NCBI RefSeq assembly: GCF_022581195.2
Contig: NC_061452.1
Location: forward strand, 8,191,501 to 8,255,500
Source of the DNA: Helicoverpa zea
Taxonomy: Eukaryota; Arthropoda; Insecta; Lepidoptera; Noctuidae
Reading direction: 5' to 3'
Length of the DNA stretch: 64,000 nucleotides
The number at the start of each line of letters is the position of its first letter. Position 1 is the first letter of the stretch. This document shows positions 12,801 to 23,516 of this stretch, piece after piece. The notes beneath the pieces were generated by a model that was not told the origin of the DNA, searched no databases, and worked only from the letters and a program-made list of their open reading frames with translations. The position numbers were made by a program, and so were the translations under genes.

Positions 12801-13476
12801 ACCCCATTCACTTAACGCTAACTGTGAAAATGATGACAATGATTGTCTTCAGACATTGAGTTTCTTTTTGGAAGACAAACTTTTAGAAAACACTTCTAAT
12901 GTTCCCAGTAATGAGGTTCTACCATTTCAGCAAGAAGAAAATGACGAAATTGAGGTGCCTTTTATAAATTTAAATTCTGAGCCTGCTGATGCTGGTCAGG
13001 CCAATTATGTATGTGGGTGGGTGCTGGCTAAATGTTTTAAAAAAGTTGCTAAATCATGCAGGCACTGCAAAACTGAACTAACTGGCGACAGTCAATTAAA
13101 ATCAAATAGTTATATAAGGGCAAAAGAATATACAAAAGGAAAACATTGTCTGTTGTATCCCAATATAGTGGCGGAAAAAGTTTTTAAAGACATACAAAAT
13201 ATTGTAGTAGAAATTTTGAAAAAGAATGTGCCAAAAACTAAATTAAAAGAAAAGATAAAAATGTTTTTAGACATATTTGTGGATTATCCTTTCACCTGCG
13301 ATATCCACAAGATAGAATTAAGAAATGTTTTTGAAAACATTACAATAAATATTTTGGTATATAGTTGGTGCCGCTCAATTAATCGAATTTTATCAGGTAA
13401 AATCCAATATCGTGATGAGGATGATGAAACTAAACTTTCAGCACAAATTTATTACAATAAACATAAACATAAGTAA
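6896..13476 (+). CDS. THAP-domain P-element-like transposase (THAP9-like), six exons
   Basis: Exons 6896-6935, 9434-9640, 9880-9996, 10660-10776, 10998-11090 and 11204-13476 join in frame (2847 bases, 948 aa). All internal junctions before exon 6 are phase 1. Residues 1-83 form a THAP zinc finger: CELGC, the conserved tryptophan in FKAWV, ICDIHF, and the closing AVPTL. A coiled coil rich in L, K and E follows at about 193-240. The rest matches the P-element/THAP9 transposase layout with an RNase H-like core. Candidate acidic residues are D349 in IFDEMSI, D433 in VCDQS, and D686 and E689 in NQDPLENFFG. FDVPHLLKGVRN and a late cysteine cluster (CGWVLAKC, then CRHC) also fit. The frame is intact. 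I see no P-type 31-base inverted repeats around it, so it could be a domesticated gene or an old copy with decayed ends. Exons 3 and 4 are near-identical duplicates. Confidence 0.85.
7520..8621. mobile_element. Fold-back element inserted in the SINE
   Basis: Inverted arms of roughly 180 bases start at GAATTATTCCCAATAG (left) and read through CCCCTCTAGCGCTGTCC and the paired words GTGACAGC and CACCGGGG. The right arm is the reverse complement, with a Helitron fragment splitting its last bases (8399-8608). The centre is AT-rich with a weaker inverted repeat around the word TTTCAGGTTTTTTATT. No ORF. Confidence 0.8.
8399..8608 (+). mobile_element. Helitron-like 3' end
   Basis: The segment ends with a GC-rich stem and the word GGCGGGTCGCTAG followed by T, the CTRR-type terminus of Helitrons inserting between A and T. 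Upstream are the common words ACAAAGTCGCTTTTTCTGTC and TACGCAACGGATTTTGATG. It is non-coding. A related fragment in reverse orientation is at about 28345-28480. The left border is approximate. Confidence 0.65.
9757..10846 (+). repeat. Tandem duplication of a 308-base segment carrying THAP exon 3
   Basis: The segment 9757-10064 recurs at 10539-10846 with only about ten differences, including the 117-base exon and its splice sites. The exon starts and ends in phase 1, so both copies can be used together, adding 39 residues that begin GAPSQDAHMPP. The 470 bases between copies are unrelated: a C-rich run, the words GGGGCCACCTTGACGTGATG and GGCGGGTACCAGAGC, and no ORF. They look like a fragment of another repeat. 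Confidence 0.85.
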
Positions 13477-13583
13477 ATATGATTTTTATTTAATTCCAGG
13501 TCGCCTACTAAGTACTTTCTAAATGTTCCTACATAACGTTGTTCTGTTGAGTTGTAGTAATCTGTGTTGTATTTCCATATTTC

Positions 13584-13589
13584 AATAAA
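13584..13589 (+). terminator. Polyadenylation signal of the THAP gene
   Basis: AATAAA lies 108 bases after the stop codon in an AT-rich context. It is the first canonical signal after the last exon. Confidence 0.6.
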
Positions 13590-13666
13590 TAACTATTTTC
13601 TACATTCTGTGGCTATATTTTGTAAGTACGTACGTATGAACAAATTCCCCTAGAATATCTATAGAC

Positions 13667-14069
13667 GGTTATTCGTCATCTCGACACACTAAACTCACCA
13701 CGAATGTGTCGAGTTGGTGAAACTCAAAATTTGTACATTTATCATGTCGTCAACTCGCCACGTCAAGATTTTAATTCGTGTCCAGTTAGTGAAACTTAGA
13801 TTTTATCACTTTTATGTTTTCGCCAAGTTTGGGAATCAACTTTTCGCGTTTCAAACGTTTGCAAAATGGACGTTCAGTGGCCGATGATGTTTGTGACACA
13901 ATGTATCCAGTTGGCGAAAACATAAAAGTGATAAAATCTAAGTTTCACTAACTGGACACGAATGAAAATCTTGAGTGGCGAGTTGACGACATGATAAATG
14001 TACAAATTTCGAGTTTCACCAACTCGACACTTTAATGGTGAGTTTAGTCTGTCGAGATGACGAATAACC
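13667..14069. mobile_element. Fold-back MITE downstream of the THAP gene
   Basis: The ends are GGTTATTCGTCATCTCGACA and its reverse complement. The arms, about 180 bases each, pair along almost their whole length, including AACTCGCCAC and GTGTCCAGTTAGTGAAACTT. The loop lies near 13845-13880. Small ORFs here are read-through of the arms. Confidence 0.88.
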
Positions 14070-14075
14070 TGTAGA

Positions 14076-16435
14076 CAATACTGATGTATACATGTGTGTG
14101 AAATGGGATGTACGCACACATAAACAATTTGTTTCGGCAGACGATACCAGATGGCGCTTCAAAAATCGTTTGAAGGTTGCAGAAAAAAATCGAAGTGGGT
14201 TCTCTATTCCCAATCTATTTACTATACTCTATGATGCACATTGCACAACAGACACACATCCACTACCTAGACCTACACTCGCCTCGCAAGTACCTACTCG
14301 CAACGCAACACGAGAAGAACAGGTTTCTACAGGTTACTTCCGTGACCGTGTTTGATGCAACCAAAACGTTTTGTTATGCGCAGCATAACTTTATTCACCA
14401 CCTATTATATTGCTGTATTATTGATAACCAAAAATATTCTAAAACCAACATAATCAATATTAGTTGATCACAGCCAAATTTTTTGTTTATTTTTAGTAAC
14501 TTTGCAAAACAAATTTCAACAATACTATTTAGCTGGTAACAAACTAATATAGCAGACTTGAAAAACAGCAACTATTCGTTAAAAAAATAGTTTTAGTTGG
14601 GTCAACTGTAAAGTCACAAGTGTGTAGAGTATAGCAAAACATATTATGTTGCAAAGTGCCGAAACCGAATTTTGTATTGGATAACATAAAATTTTGTAGC
14701 TTATAACCAACTCAAATAACAAAAATATTTTTGTAAAATGTAACAGAAGCAGTTGATCAATACGTAAATGAAATTCGTTTGTCTTTTATCAAGGTTTGGT
14801 TATTTGTGAATTAACTCAACTACTTTTGTAAAATACTTTTTTCAGTGTAAAACTTTCCTAAGCAGCAGTGTTTGTCTTAGTTTACAGCTAACAATATAAC
14901 TGCATCTTCTTTATTACGAATTCTACATGCGTAAACTTACAGTAGCGACGAGGAGGCAGACTAATTAAATTTTCATAATACCTCAAACATTCTGCTCCAG
15001 TGAACTCAAGGAACGTGTGACACCTTCACCACATACAGAACCCTATTGAAGTAATGAAATTTAATTAATAGCAACAACAAAATGTCCATACCTAAACATT
15101 ACCTACATTTTTAGGTCGTTATGTTCAAAATACATATTACAATATACGCTTGGCGGATCCCTGAAAGCTTACTGCGCCACCCGAACAATTTAATAAATCC
15201 TAGTCCAAAGTGTTTAGGATATAAAGCCACTTCAAAATAAAATAAGAAGGGCTAAACCTACTCGTAACTTATTCAAATGACATGTGGATGGGATAATGTA
15301 CAAAAATATCGCTCGACGTTCCGTGATAAGCCTATTTTATAGATACCCTTCCAATTTTTGTATTCGTTTCCAAGACGTGTTTATCCCGTACAACAAAATA
15401 TGAAGAAGTAGAAATTTATAAGTAGCACAACATTCATTGGAGATAGTCTTAAAAGTCCAAACTATTTTTATAAGATCAATGAACTTTGAGAGAGTAAATA
15501 AAAACAGTTTGATGCCTTTCTATAGAATAGACCCCCAATGAAAAACCATTGACACAAAAAAGTTTGAACCAACTTGCTGCAAAAGCAAGGATTTCCAAGA
15601 AAGTAAGGATTTGGGTTCAATAACAATCTCAATTCACAAATGGAAAAGCTCACAACCGAGGACTAGATAATGAAAAAAAATATAAGAGAGCCTCAATGGG
15701 CGAATCTTTTTAACAAAACTTCGTCCAACAGACATGTTTCAGTTCAATTGAACTTGAGATTCAATGAAAAACGCTCATTATTGGAGCCTTCTGAAAATAT
15801 TGTACCTACTTTGTACTTTAGTTTTAAAATAACCATTACGATATAGCTACTTATTATTCGTAGCCTATAAGTGATTTAAAGTATATTTCGGTTAACCTGA
15901 ACCTTTTGATGTTTATGGAAACTACTTTTTCAATTATAATTACTGGTATATCAAATATCTCGGTTGGAAGACATTTTCCAGGAAATTTTCATAATGAAAG
16001 AAGAGATAGCATAAACTCGTGGAACCTCGTTTTAATCACATTTTTCTTGTGAATATGTGTTAATTAAACTAGCCTCGTTAATGAAATCAAACAAAAGCAA
16101 TAGCAATAGACATTTATTCAAATTAATTTTGTAAGTGCGATATTAAAACATTTTTTCCTCATATTTTTTTGTCTAAACCTAATAACAAAAATTTGTTCGC
16201 AAAATCCTGTTCCGGCCGATATTCATGACGATGGTGTTTTAGAGCAATTCTTATAACGAAGGGTATGACTTATTCATGCTCAGGAAGGTAGACGCAATAA
16301 GTTCGAAGACTTCAGATGGCGAGCTGTATAATAAACGAGACAATAACGAACGCTGAGTGTCCTGACGACCCGCCACGCGACTCATCGCAAGGAGGGGCCT
16401 ACTTCACCGCTTACTACACTTAGATATATTATTAT
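14076..16435. other. Intergenic, with one transposon end
   Basis: No coding exon was recognised. The part from about 14490 to 14849 is AT-rich with repeated GTAAC and AACTCAAAT words and ends in ACTTTTTTCAGTG followed by TA, the inverse of the left end at 2914. It is probably one end of the same transposon family. The remainder shows nothing supportable. Confidence 0.45.
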
Positions 16436-16441
16436 TTATAT

Positions 16442-16888
16442 AATATGTTGGACGATACAGGAGAAAAACACAATTTTGATTTATCTAAAATAGAAATGTT
16501 TAATGTTAGTATCACTTAAATATTACAATCAAATGAAAAACACGTGTTTAAACGCACGATGTACTAACCTAAAATAGAAAAATCGACAATTAAGGTTTTT
16601 ACATCCAGTATATTAGTAGATCACACTGTATCACTTCAATTAAGTTTACTTTTTCTATTTTCTTTATTATTTACTTTAAATCTAGTCTTTATAAGAATAC
16701 TATTATAATGGTAATGAGCAGGTTAACAATTCCCTCACAACTTGACGTTTTGTAACCGCCTTCTCTCTCACTCTCCCTTGAGTGTGCTGTCCTGTTATAC
16801 GCAGTGTCATACTTTTAGGCGACGTACACATGAATAATAAAGTTAATACTAGGCTGTATACACAACATACAGTAAACAAAGCTTACAT
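16442..16888 (-). repeat. Gypsy 3' LTR
   Basis: Identical by eye to the 5' LTR at 21191-21637. In element sense it starts ATGTAAGC directly after the polypurine tract and ends CCAACATATT. Confidence 0.9.
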
Positions 16889-16921
16889 CTCCCCCCCCTA
16901 AAATTGAAAATTAACTTATGG

Positions 16922-17505
16922 TTAATTTGAGTAATCAAACTTAGGAATGAGCTTTGTTACATGGTAAAGTCCTAAGGACTTTTTATTCTTTCCAGTGTTA
17001 ATCCTGCATAGCGAATCCGATATCATTTCTTCTATTTCAAATGGACCTATTCTAATTTCATCCATTTTTGATCTGTTCAACTTATTACAGTCCATTACAT
17101 AAACCATATCACCTTTTTGAAATTTGTAATCTATTCTATTTTGATCAAAAATTGCCTTGTTCATCTCATGTGATTTCTTTGATCTGAGAAATGCTATTTT
17201 TCGGTCTTTTTCTAGTTCTTCAGGTTCCATTTGTGTCTTTTTTAGTTCTATTGGTAGTAAGTCAGTTGGTTCTCCGTTTAACAGATATAAGGGTGAATAA
17301 CCTGTTACTGAGTGGTTTGTTGAGTTGTAGGCTTTCACACAGTCGATTGCTATGGTTGTCCACGCAGTTCTTTTTTCTTTGCTGTTCAAAGCACATCTAA
17401 TTTTATTGACCAGCGTCTGGTTCAATCTTTCGTTACGACCATTGGAGAAAGGGGCATCCACCGCTGTTAAAATTAATTCAACGGAGTGATCCTTTAAATA
17501 TTTTT
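16922..17505 (-). CDS. Gypsy integrase C-terminal part, frame-shifted from pol
   Basis: This frame continues the integrase after a one-base shift at 17501-17507. It begins with the equivalent of YLKDHSVELILTAVDAPFS and holds NGRNERLNQTL, where the glutamate should be the third catalytic residue of the DDE core. The C-terminal region that follows is basic and ends KFDYSN, shortly before the polypurine tract. It would be translated only if the shift is a sequencing artefact or is corrected. Otherwise the integrase is truncated and the element cannot move on its own. Confidence 0.8.
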
Positions 17506-20026
17506 TTGAATTCTTTTGAATTCAGTGCTGGGTATTGATCTGAAAGCAATATTTCCACTTCATTGTCCTTGGTCACTTGCTCCATCAGTTTTATATAGTC
17601 CTTAGCCAGTTGTGTCTTCGAGCATGAAATGTAAGCATAACGTGTGAAATGGTCTATCAACAAATGCAGATACCTTTTTGAAGACCTGTTGCCACCAAAT
17701 CCTCCTATTGTGTCTATAGACATAATTTGGAAAGGTTTTTCTGCTGGTCCCAATTGTGACATTAGTCCATACTTTCTATTCAAACGTGTTTTATTCTTAA
17801 TACAAATTTCACATTGCCGGCAAATTAGTTTAATATTATCCAACAGATTGGGGGCTGTGTACAAAGATCTTAATTTTGACTCCATCTGATTTATTCCTAT
17901 ATGACAGAAATGTTCATGCACCTTTTTTATCAGTGTCTTGCTGTAGTCTTCTGACAAAACAATTTTCTTCTTATTATTATTTTGCTTGTAATATATACCA
18001 TTTTCTATAATAAAATTTTGTTTATTCTTTATAACTGAATTTTTTTTCTGGTCATCTAATATTTCCTCTATCTTTACAATATTTACTGTTTTCAAGTTGT
18101 CATCCTCGTTTTCGTGGCTTTCATACACTGGATTTCTGCTTAAGCAGTCTGCTTCTGTATTGTTTCTGCCTGGGTTGTATTTTATTGTAAAGTTGTATTG
18201 TGATAGGTAATGAGTCATGTCTCCAAGTTCATCATCTGTTCTATTCTTTATGTTCAGATTTTCTAGGGGCTTGTGGTCTGTATAAACTGTAAATAAGTTT
18301 CCTATTAGCCAGTGTTGCCAAAATTTTAAACTTTCTTTTATGGCTAAGCATTCTAAAAATATGGCTTTCTTCTTCTTTTGAGATGCGTTTAATTTTTTCG
18401 AGAAGTATGCAACTGGTTTGATTTCTCCATTTTTCTGTGTTTGTTTTAATATTGCACCAATTCCTTTTATACTTGCATCGGTGTAAATAAAAGTGGGCGC
18501 TTCCCTGTCGAAAATTGCCAAAATTGGTGTTGAGCATAAATATTTTTTTATTGTTTGGAAAGCATCTTCACAGTCAGCCGACCAATCATATTTGATGTTT
18601 TTTCTAAGTAAGTTGTGTATTGGATCAAGAGTTATTGCTGCATTAGGAATATATTTATTATAAAAATTTACTTTACCTAGAAATTGTCGTATTTGTTTTT
18701 TGTTTTGTGGTGCTGTAAATTCTGCTATCGATTTAAGGTTGTCTTTCAGAGGTGTGATTGTATTACCTTTTACTATATGTCCCAGGAATCTTACTGACTG
18801 TGCTGCAAATTTACATTTTGTTAATTTCAGACGGAATCCTTCTTCAGCAATTGCATCCAGTAATTTTGATAAATGTTCAACATGTTCATCAAAAGTTTTC
18901 GAGAATACCATTATATCATCGATATAATTCATTACAAAATTGGACAGGTTATGTTTTCTTATTATATTTGTCAAAATTCTTTGGAAAATAGCTGGAGATG
19001 TTTTTAGTCCAAAAGGAAGGCACGTCCATTGATAATGACCTTCCTGTGTAACAAAACCTGTCTTCTCTCTGTCGCTGATTCTCAATGGTATAGACCAAAA
19101 TGCAGAGTTAATATCGAGAGTAGTAAAATACTTACAGTTTATCGTTTTTACCATCAGATCATCTATCAGAGGAAATGGCTGTGGCTGTGGTACAACAATT
19201 TTATTGAGTTCTCTGAAGTCGATGCATAGTCTTGACTTTTTCCCTTCATCCCGTTTATATGCCAATGTCACTGGTGCTGCGAATGGGCTATAAGACTCTT
19301 CAATCAATTCATTCTTTAGCAATTTGCCAATTTGTTTCTCGATTTCTTCTTTATCATCTAATGAGCATCTATATGGCCTTTTTGAGCAATATTGTTCCAC
19401 TTGTAAATCTATGAATGCTTCATAATTTTTCACTCTGCCGACATCATACTTATCTTTTGCAAATATATGTTTATAACTGTCTAATAATGCACAAATTTTT
19501 CTCCTCTGGTCATCTTCCAAGTAGGCAACGTCTATATCAAATCGATTCACATCAATACCCTCATTAAAATTTATTTCATAACTCACTCTTTCTGATTTTA
19601 ACTCTCTGGTTACAGTTTCATGAATGTTATGTTTTTTTTTTTCAGTGGGCCTCATATATTCATTTACACTTGGGTTGTAATTTTTTTGAAGTTGGATGTT
19701 TAAGTTCCTGTCATGGGTCAACCCAAACCTCTTTATTGTATCCAGTCCCAAAAGCAACTCATGAGTGAAACTTTTATCATTGCAAATAAATGCATTTATT
19801 TCCTCTTCAATATTTAGTATTTTTCCATTTAATTTGATTAAACCTGTTGTTTTTCCCCCACCACCAATTGTATTGAATTTATTTTCAAAGTAATTTATCT
19901 TTGAATTTTTTACTTTTATTAATTTGGAATTTATTAAGGTTATATTTGAGCCGGGGTCATAAATACCAGTGCATTTCAAGGTGTCATTCAGTATAACCTC
20001 AACTTCTATTAGTGGGGGAATATTTA
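17478..20026 (-). CDS. pol: Gypsy pol: protease, reverse transcriptase, RNase H, integrase N-terminus
   Basis: Counting from the codon at 19979: protease with DPGSN near residue 8; reverse transcriptase with LPFGLKTSPAIFQR and YIDD near 353; RNase H with YTDAS near 498; integrase zinc finger from HEHFCHIG to CRQCEIC (about 688-722); and the first two acidic positions in SIDTIGG and LLSDQYP. The frame opens upstream of any ATG and overlaps the gag end in the -1 frame, so translation by frameshift from gag is expected. It stops early after a run of A (T on the plus strand, 17501-17507) that moves the last part of integrase into another frame. Confidence 0.92.
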
Positions 20027-21148
20027 GTTTTTTGTATCCTCGAATTGATCAATCTCCAACATCAGATTTTTACAGTGTTTTACACTATCATTATTGTTCT
20101 TGTTTTCTTTGAACCAGCACAAGTCTTCCGAGTGAAATCTGTTTTTCTTTCCAATCTTGTAACATATTTGACATGGTGTTTTCTTTTTAAATTCTAGTTC
20201 TGGTTTAGTTGAACTTTTTCTTTCAGTAAAACTTTTTTGTACATTTTTATTTTGATTTTCATGCATACGTAGGGCACTAAACAGAAGAGTAGGGTTTGTC
20301 ATCTCTTGTCTATCTAGTTTGCTTCTAATATAAGCTGGCAATCCTGCGGCAATTAAGTCAGTGAGAGTTCTGTTATCAATATCACTATTGTACTCTAAAA
20401 GCAATCTCTGTTTTTTCAATGCATATTCCAGTAGAGAGCCATTGAAATGTTTGTAAGTCAATGCATATATTACAGAGGACCAACTTTTAGAAGCAAATGT
20501 GTCCAAAAAACTTACTTGCCATATTTTCCACTGTGAGTTCAAACTATGCTTAATTAACATTGACTCATACCAGTCACTTTCCGAGTCGTTCATAAACAAT
20601 CTCAAGGCACTAATTTTTTCTGTATCACCAGTTAAATCGAATCTTGTACATTCACTCTCAAAACTTTGCAACCATTGTTTAGCGTTGGTGATCTTATTAT
20701 CAAACTTCTTCAAAACAAATTTTTCAGTTAATTTGCTTAAATTGTTATGTTTTTCTTTATTGATAGTGGGTTTTTCACTTTGTTCACTTAGTTTCTCTAA
20801 TATTTCTAACAATTTTTCATCCATATTAGGTTGGCTTTTGGCTTTGGTTGTTTCTTGTAATAAATAATCATTAAACAAAATATTTCCAGTTTCATCTTTG
20901 TAGAGGGCTAAAATATCACTTGGCAGCTTTATCCACACCTTTCTATTATTACCTCTTCTCTGTAGTGTTTTCTTTATTTTCATAAATTCTGGTAACTTTG
21001 TCAGTTGAAGGTGGTGTTTTGCTGCTTGGAAACATGGCGGTATGAGATATGTAATTTCATCCTCGGTTGTTATCGATTTTATGATTATGATATTATTCTT
21101 CGGATCTTCATCCGCTGCCAACTCAACCTCAAATTGCAATCTCGACAT
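20024..21148 (-). CDS. gag: Gypsy gag-like protein
   Basis: An ORF of 374 aa starting MSRLQFEVEL just inside the 5' LTR. The middle resembles a retrotransposon capsid (KQWLQSFESECTRFDLTG, then WKIWQVSFLDTF). Near the C-terminus is an atypical zinc knuckle of the form C-x2-C-x9-H-x4-C instead of the usual spacing of four before the histidine. It packages element RNA and ends at the frameshift site leading into pol. Confidence 0.88.
   Translation of the reverse strand: MSRLQFEVELAADEDPKNNIIIIKSITTEDEITYLIPPCFQAAKHHLQLTKLPEFMKIKKTLQRRGNNRKVWIKLPSDILALYKDETGNILFNDYLLQETTKAKSQPNMDEKLLEILEKLSEQSEKPTINKEKHNNLSKLTEKFVLKKFDNKITNAKQWLQSFESECTRFDLTGDTEKISALRLFMNDSESDWYESMLIKHSLNSQWKIWQVSFLDTFASKSWSSVIYALTYKHFNGSLLEYALKKQRLLLEYNSDIDNRTLTDLIAAGLPAYIRSKLDRQEMTNPTLLFSALRMHENQNKNVQKSFTERKSSTKPELEFKKKTPCQICYKIGKKNRFHSEDLCWFKENKNNNDSVKHCKNLMLEIDQFEDTKN
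20027..20033 (-). promoter_or_regulatory. Probable -1 ribosomal frameshift heptamer between gag and pol
   Basis: In element sense the heptamer is A AAA AAC, placed so that the gag codons read ACA AAA AAC then TAA. A -1 slip reads on as CTA AAT ATT CCC, the frame that stays open into protease. The motif, its phase, and its position directly before the gag stop fit a classical retroviral-type signal. A downstream stem or pseudoknot was not verified. Confidence 0.75.
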
Positions 21149-21190
21149 GATCTACTTTTATCCAATCAACTCTGACAATTGTCGATTTAT

Positions 21191-21637
21191 AATATGTTGG
21201 ACGATACAGGAGAAAAACACAATTTTGATTTATCTAAAATAGAAATGTTTAATGTTAGTATCACTTAAATATTACAATCAAATGAAAAACACGTGTTTAA
21301 ACGCACGATGTACTAACCTAAAATAGAAAAATCGACAATTAAGGTTTTTACATCCAGTATATTAGTAGATCACACTGTATCACTTCAATTAAGTTTACTT
21401 TTTCTATTTTCTTTATTATTTACTTTAAATCTAGTCTTTATAAGAATACTATTATAATGGTAATGAGCAGGTTAACAATTCCCTCACAACTTGACGTTTT
21501 GTAACCGCCTTCTCTCTCACTCTCCCTTGAGTGTGCTGTCCTGTTATACGCAGTGTCATACTTTTAGGCGACGTACACATGAATAATAAAGTTAATACTA
21601 GGCTGTATACACAACATACAGTAAACAAAGCTTACAT
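21191..21637 (-). repeat. Gypsy 5' LTR
   Basis: Same 447-base sequence as 16442-16888. In element sense its inner edge is followed by TATAAATCGACAATTG, leading to the gag start. No standard TGG-type primer-binding site was recognised. Confidence 0.9.
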
Positions 21638-21772
21638 TTATATAAACACAATAAACAATAACAAAACGAAATGTATATCAAACATGTACTTTTAATTAGA
21701 TTTTTTTACCTGAAATCTGTAATTTGATAGAAATAGAACCAACAATTTGTCAAACTAGAATAGTGAATATAC

Positions 21773-23516
21773 TTATTGATTGGGTATCGGTATGTGAATT
21801 TGCCAAATATTATTTGGTAACTCCCGTCCATAAACGTCGAGGCATGTTTTTATTAGAGGGGCGCAAACCTGCAATTAAAACCATTTAATTATTTCAAATT
21901 AAATCTTTTCACGTCAAATACAAATTTGGCGTCTATTACTAACTTTTCCATAGAATCCCATAGCCCAATGGCCCACATGAATGCCTAAATTACGATTTGT
22001 AGAACAATGATTTATAACGATATCTTTGTTGACCTGAAAATAAAGACGTTACGTTAATTGAATTCCGGCTTTTAAGGATCTCGTATTTAATATCAAAGGA
22101 AATATTACAAGTTGTAATTTACGTTGATGCTTGGTAAATACATAATAGCCTACAAAAATAATGGACTACGTAATTTCTTATTTAAATAATCATATTATGA
22201 GAAGTTGTTACCATAATGTGTGTGCCTTCTTGTTCAAACCTAGTGATATTGGGTTGTTGGATGGGCAACACTCTCCATCGCGTATTGGACACAAAATGCT
22301 TGCTCAGGTATAGTGAAAACATACCGCACAAGCCCGGGACAGGATCCGGATCATACCTTATGTATAAGGGCTGAAACACAACGCACCTTTTACAAAAACC
22401 TGCGTATCAGGTATATAAGAAGGGACAGAGCTTATTGACATGAATGGAATTTTCGTCCCTTAGAAAATGTATGGTTCTCATCTCAAGATTAAATTTTTCC
22501 GGATCCTAGCAAATTTTGTTTTCCTTGTTTTGTTATTCTTGGTTTTCTGTTTGATTGGATAAACTGATTTTGATGAAGAGGTCCTAATCTCAGATCTGGG
22601 GAATATAGACGAAGTGAAAACTACAAAAACCCATCGATACCTCTTTCTTGAGAGATGAGGAGAGTGTTAAAAGAAATTCCTGATTATATTTCAAGGGTTC
22701 GCCTGTACGGTCACAGTAGTCGGCGCTGGTTATTACGAAGGTATGTCTTTCAGCGGGTTCAGTATACGGTAGTCCCACGACAGAACAACCGTCCTCTAGT
22801 TCTTGTGAATACGTAATATCGTTCGAAGAAATACGACCGCCCAAGAGAAGACCTGTCTTGCCTTCAACGGGGGGATCCGTAGCTGCAACAGGAGTTAATA
22901 TCTTTAATTTTTTTTAATAATACTTGTAATTTATTCTTCTTTTTATAGCGCTATATTAAAACCAAGGTACAAAAGTAACAGACTATGTACAAAATAATGT
23001 GGTTACAAGGTACGTGCGGCGCTAGCAATGATATTTTTGATCCAAAGGCGATGCTTCCCGATGACTGAGTCAGTATGGTAGGCTTATTCAGGTTCTCGGA
23101 CATCTTTCGGAACCGCGCCAGCATGAGATCGCCTTTCTTCATTTGCTCAAGGAATATGTTGAGCTTGTACTGTAATAAATCAATTAATTATATCACGGGA
23201 AGCAATTAAAAAACTGATCTGGATTCTATAATTATAAATAGTTCAGGAACTTCGGGGCTATATTATGGATTTTTTTATTTTAATCTGTTCCCGCACTGCC
23301 GAAATAAAGTGTCGCGACAGACGGACAATAAAGTGCTCTTACCCGCGCTCTAGACCCGAGTTTATAAGGTACAAAACCCTGAAAGTGGGTTCATCTTTAT
23401 TTAACGTAGAAAATGTAGATAAAGTTCACCTCTTCCAATGTGGCCGCCTCATACCAGTTGCCGACGCGAACTCTGTTGCAATAAACAATACCTTTATCAG
23501 CTTCGATTGAAGACAT
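21773..23516 (-). CDS. CFAP161-like ciliary protein, copy A (six exons)
   Basis: Exons 23516-23430, 23169-23007, 22882-22641, 22370-22212, 22033-21944 and 21868-21773 join in frame to 278 aa, ending TAA. Family features: RVRVGNW at the N-terminus, LARFRKMSENL, the central TFVITSADY then TGEPLKYNQEFLL, and VINHCSTNRNLG towards the end. CFAP161 is a microtubule inner protein of motile cilia, so a role in the sperm flagellum is the natural inference for an insect. The exon 2 donor was set at CTT|GTAACC because the nearer GT would break the phase with exon 3. The gene lies head-to-tail with copy B, and the Gypsy insertion is just past its stop codon. The family assignment comes from recalled similarity, not a search. 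Confidence 0.8.

Larger units (their letters stand above)
16442..21637 (-). mobile_element. Ty3/Gypsy LTR retrotransposon, complete
   Basis: Two LTRs of about 447 bases bracket gag and pol on the minus strand. By eye they are identical, so the insertion is recent. Proposed target duplication is TTATAT at 16436-16441 and 21638-21643; the AT-rich site leaves a few bases of slack, and TG..CA termini lie 1-4 bases inside these limits. A G-rich polypurine tract (nine G in element sense) sits just inside the downstream LTR at 16889-16900. There is no env. The element ends about 135 bases from the stop codon of the adjacent CFAP161-like gene. Confidence 0.93.

Noticed and set aside
14092..14467. Two overlapping ORFs of 87 and 96 aa
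   Set aside because: No recognisable motif, starts at the edge of a MITE, composition typical of random intergenic reading.
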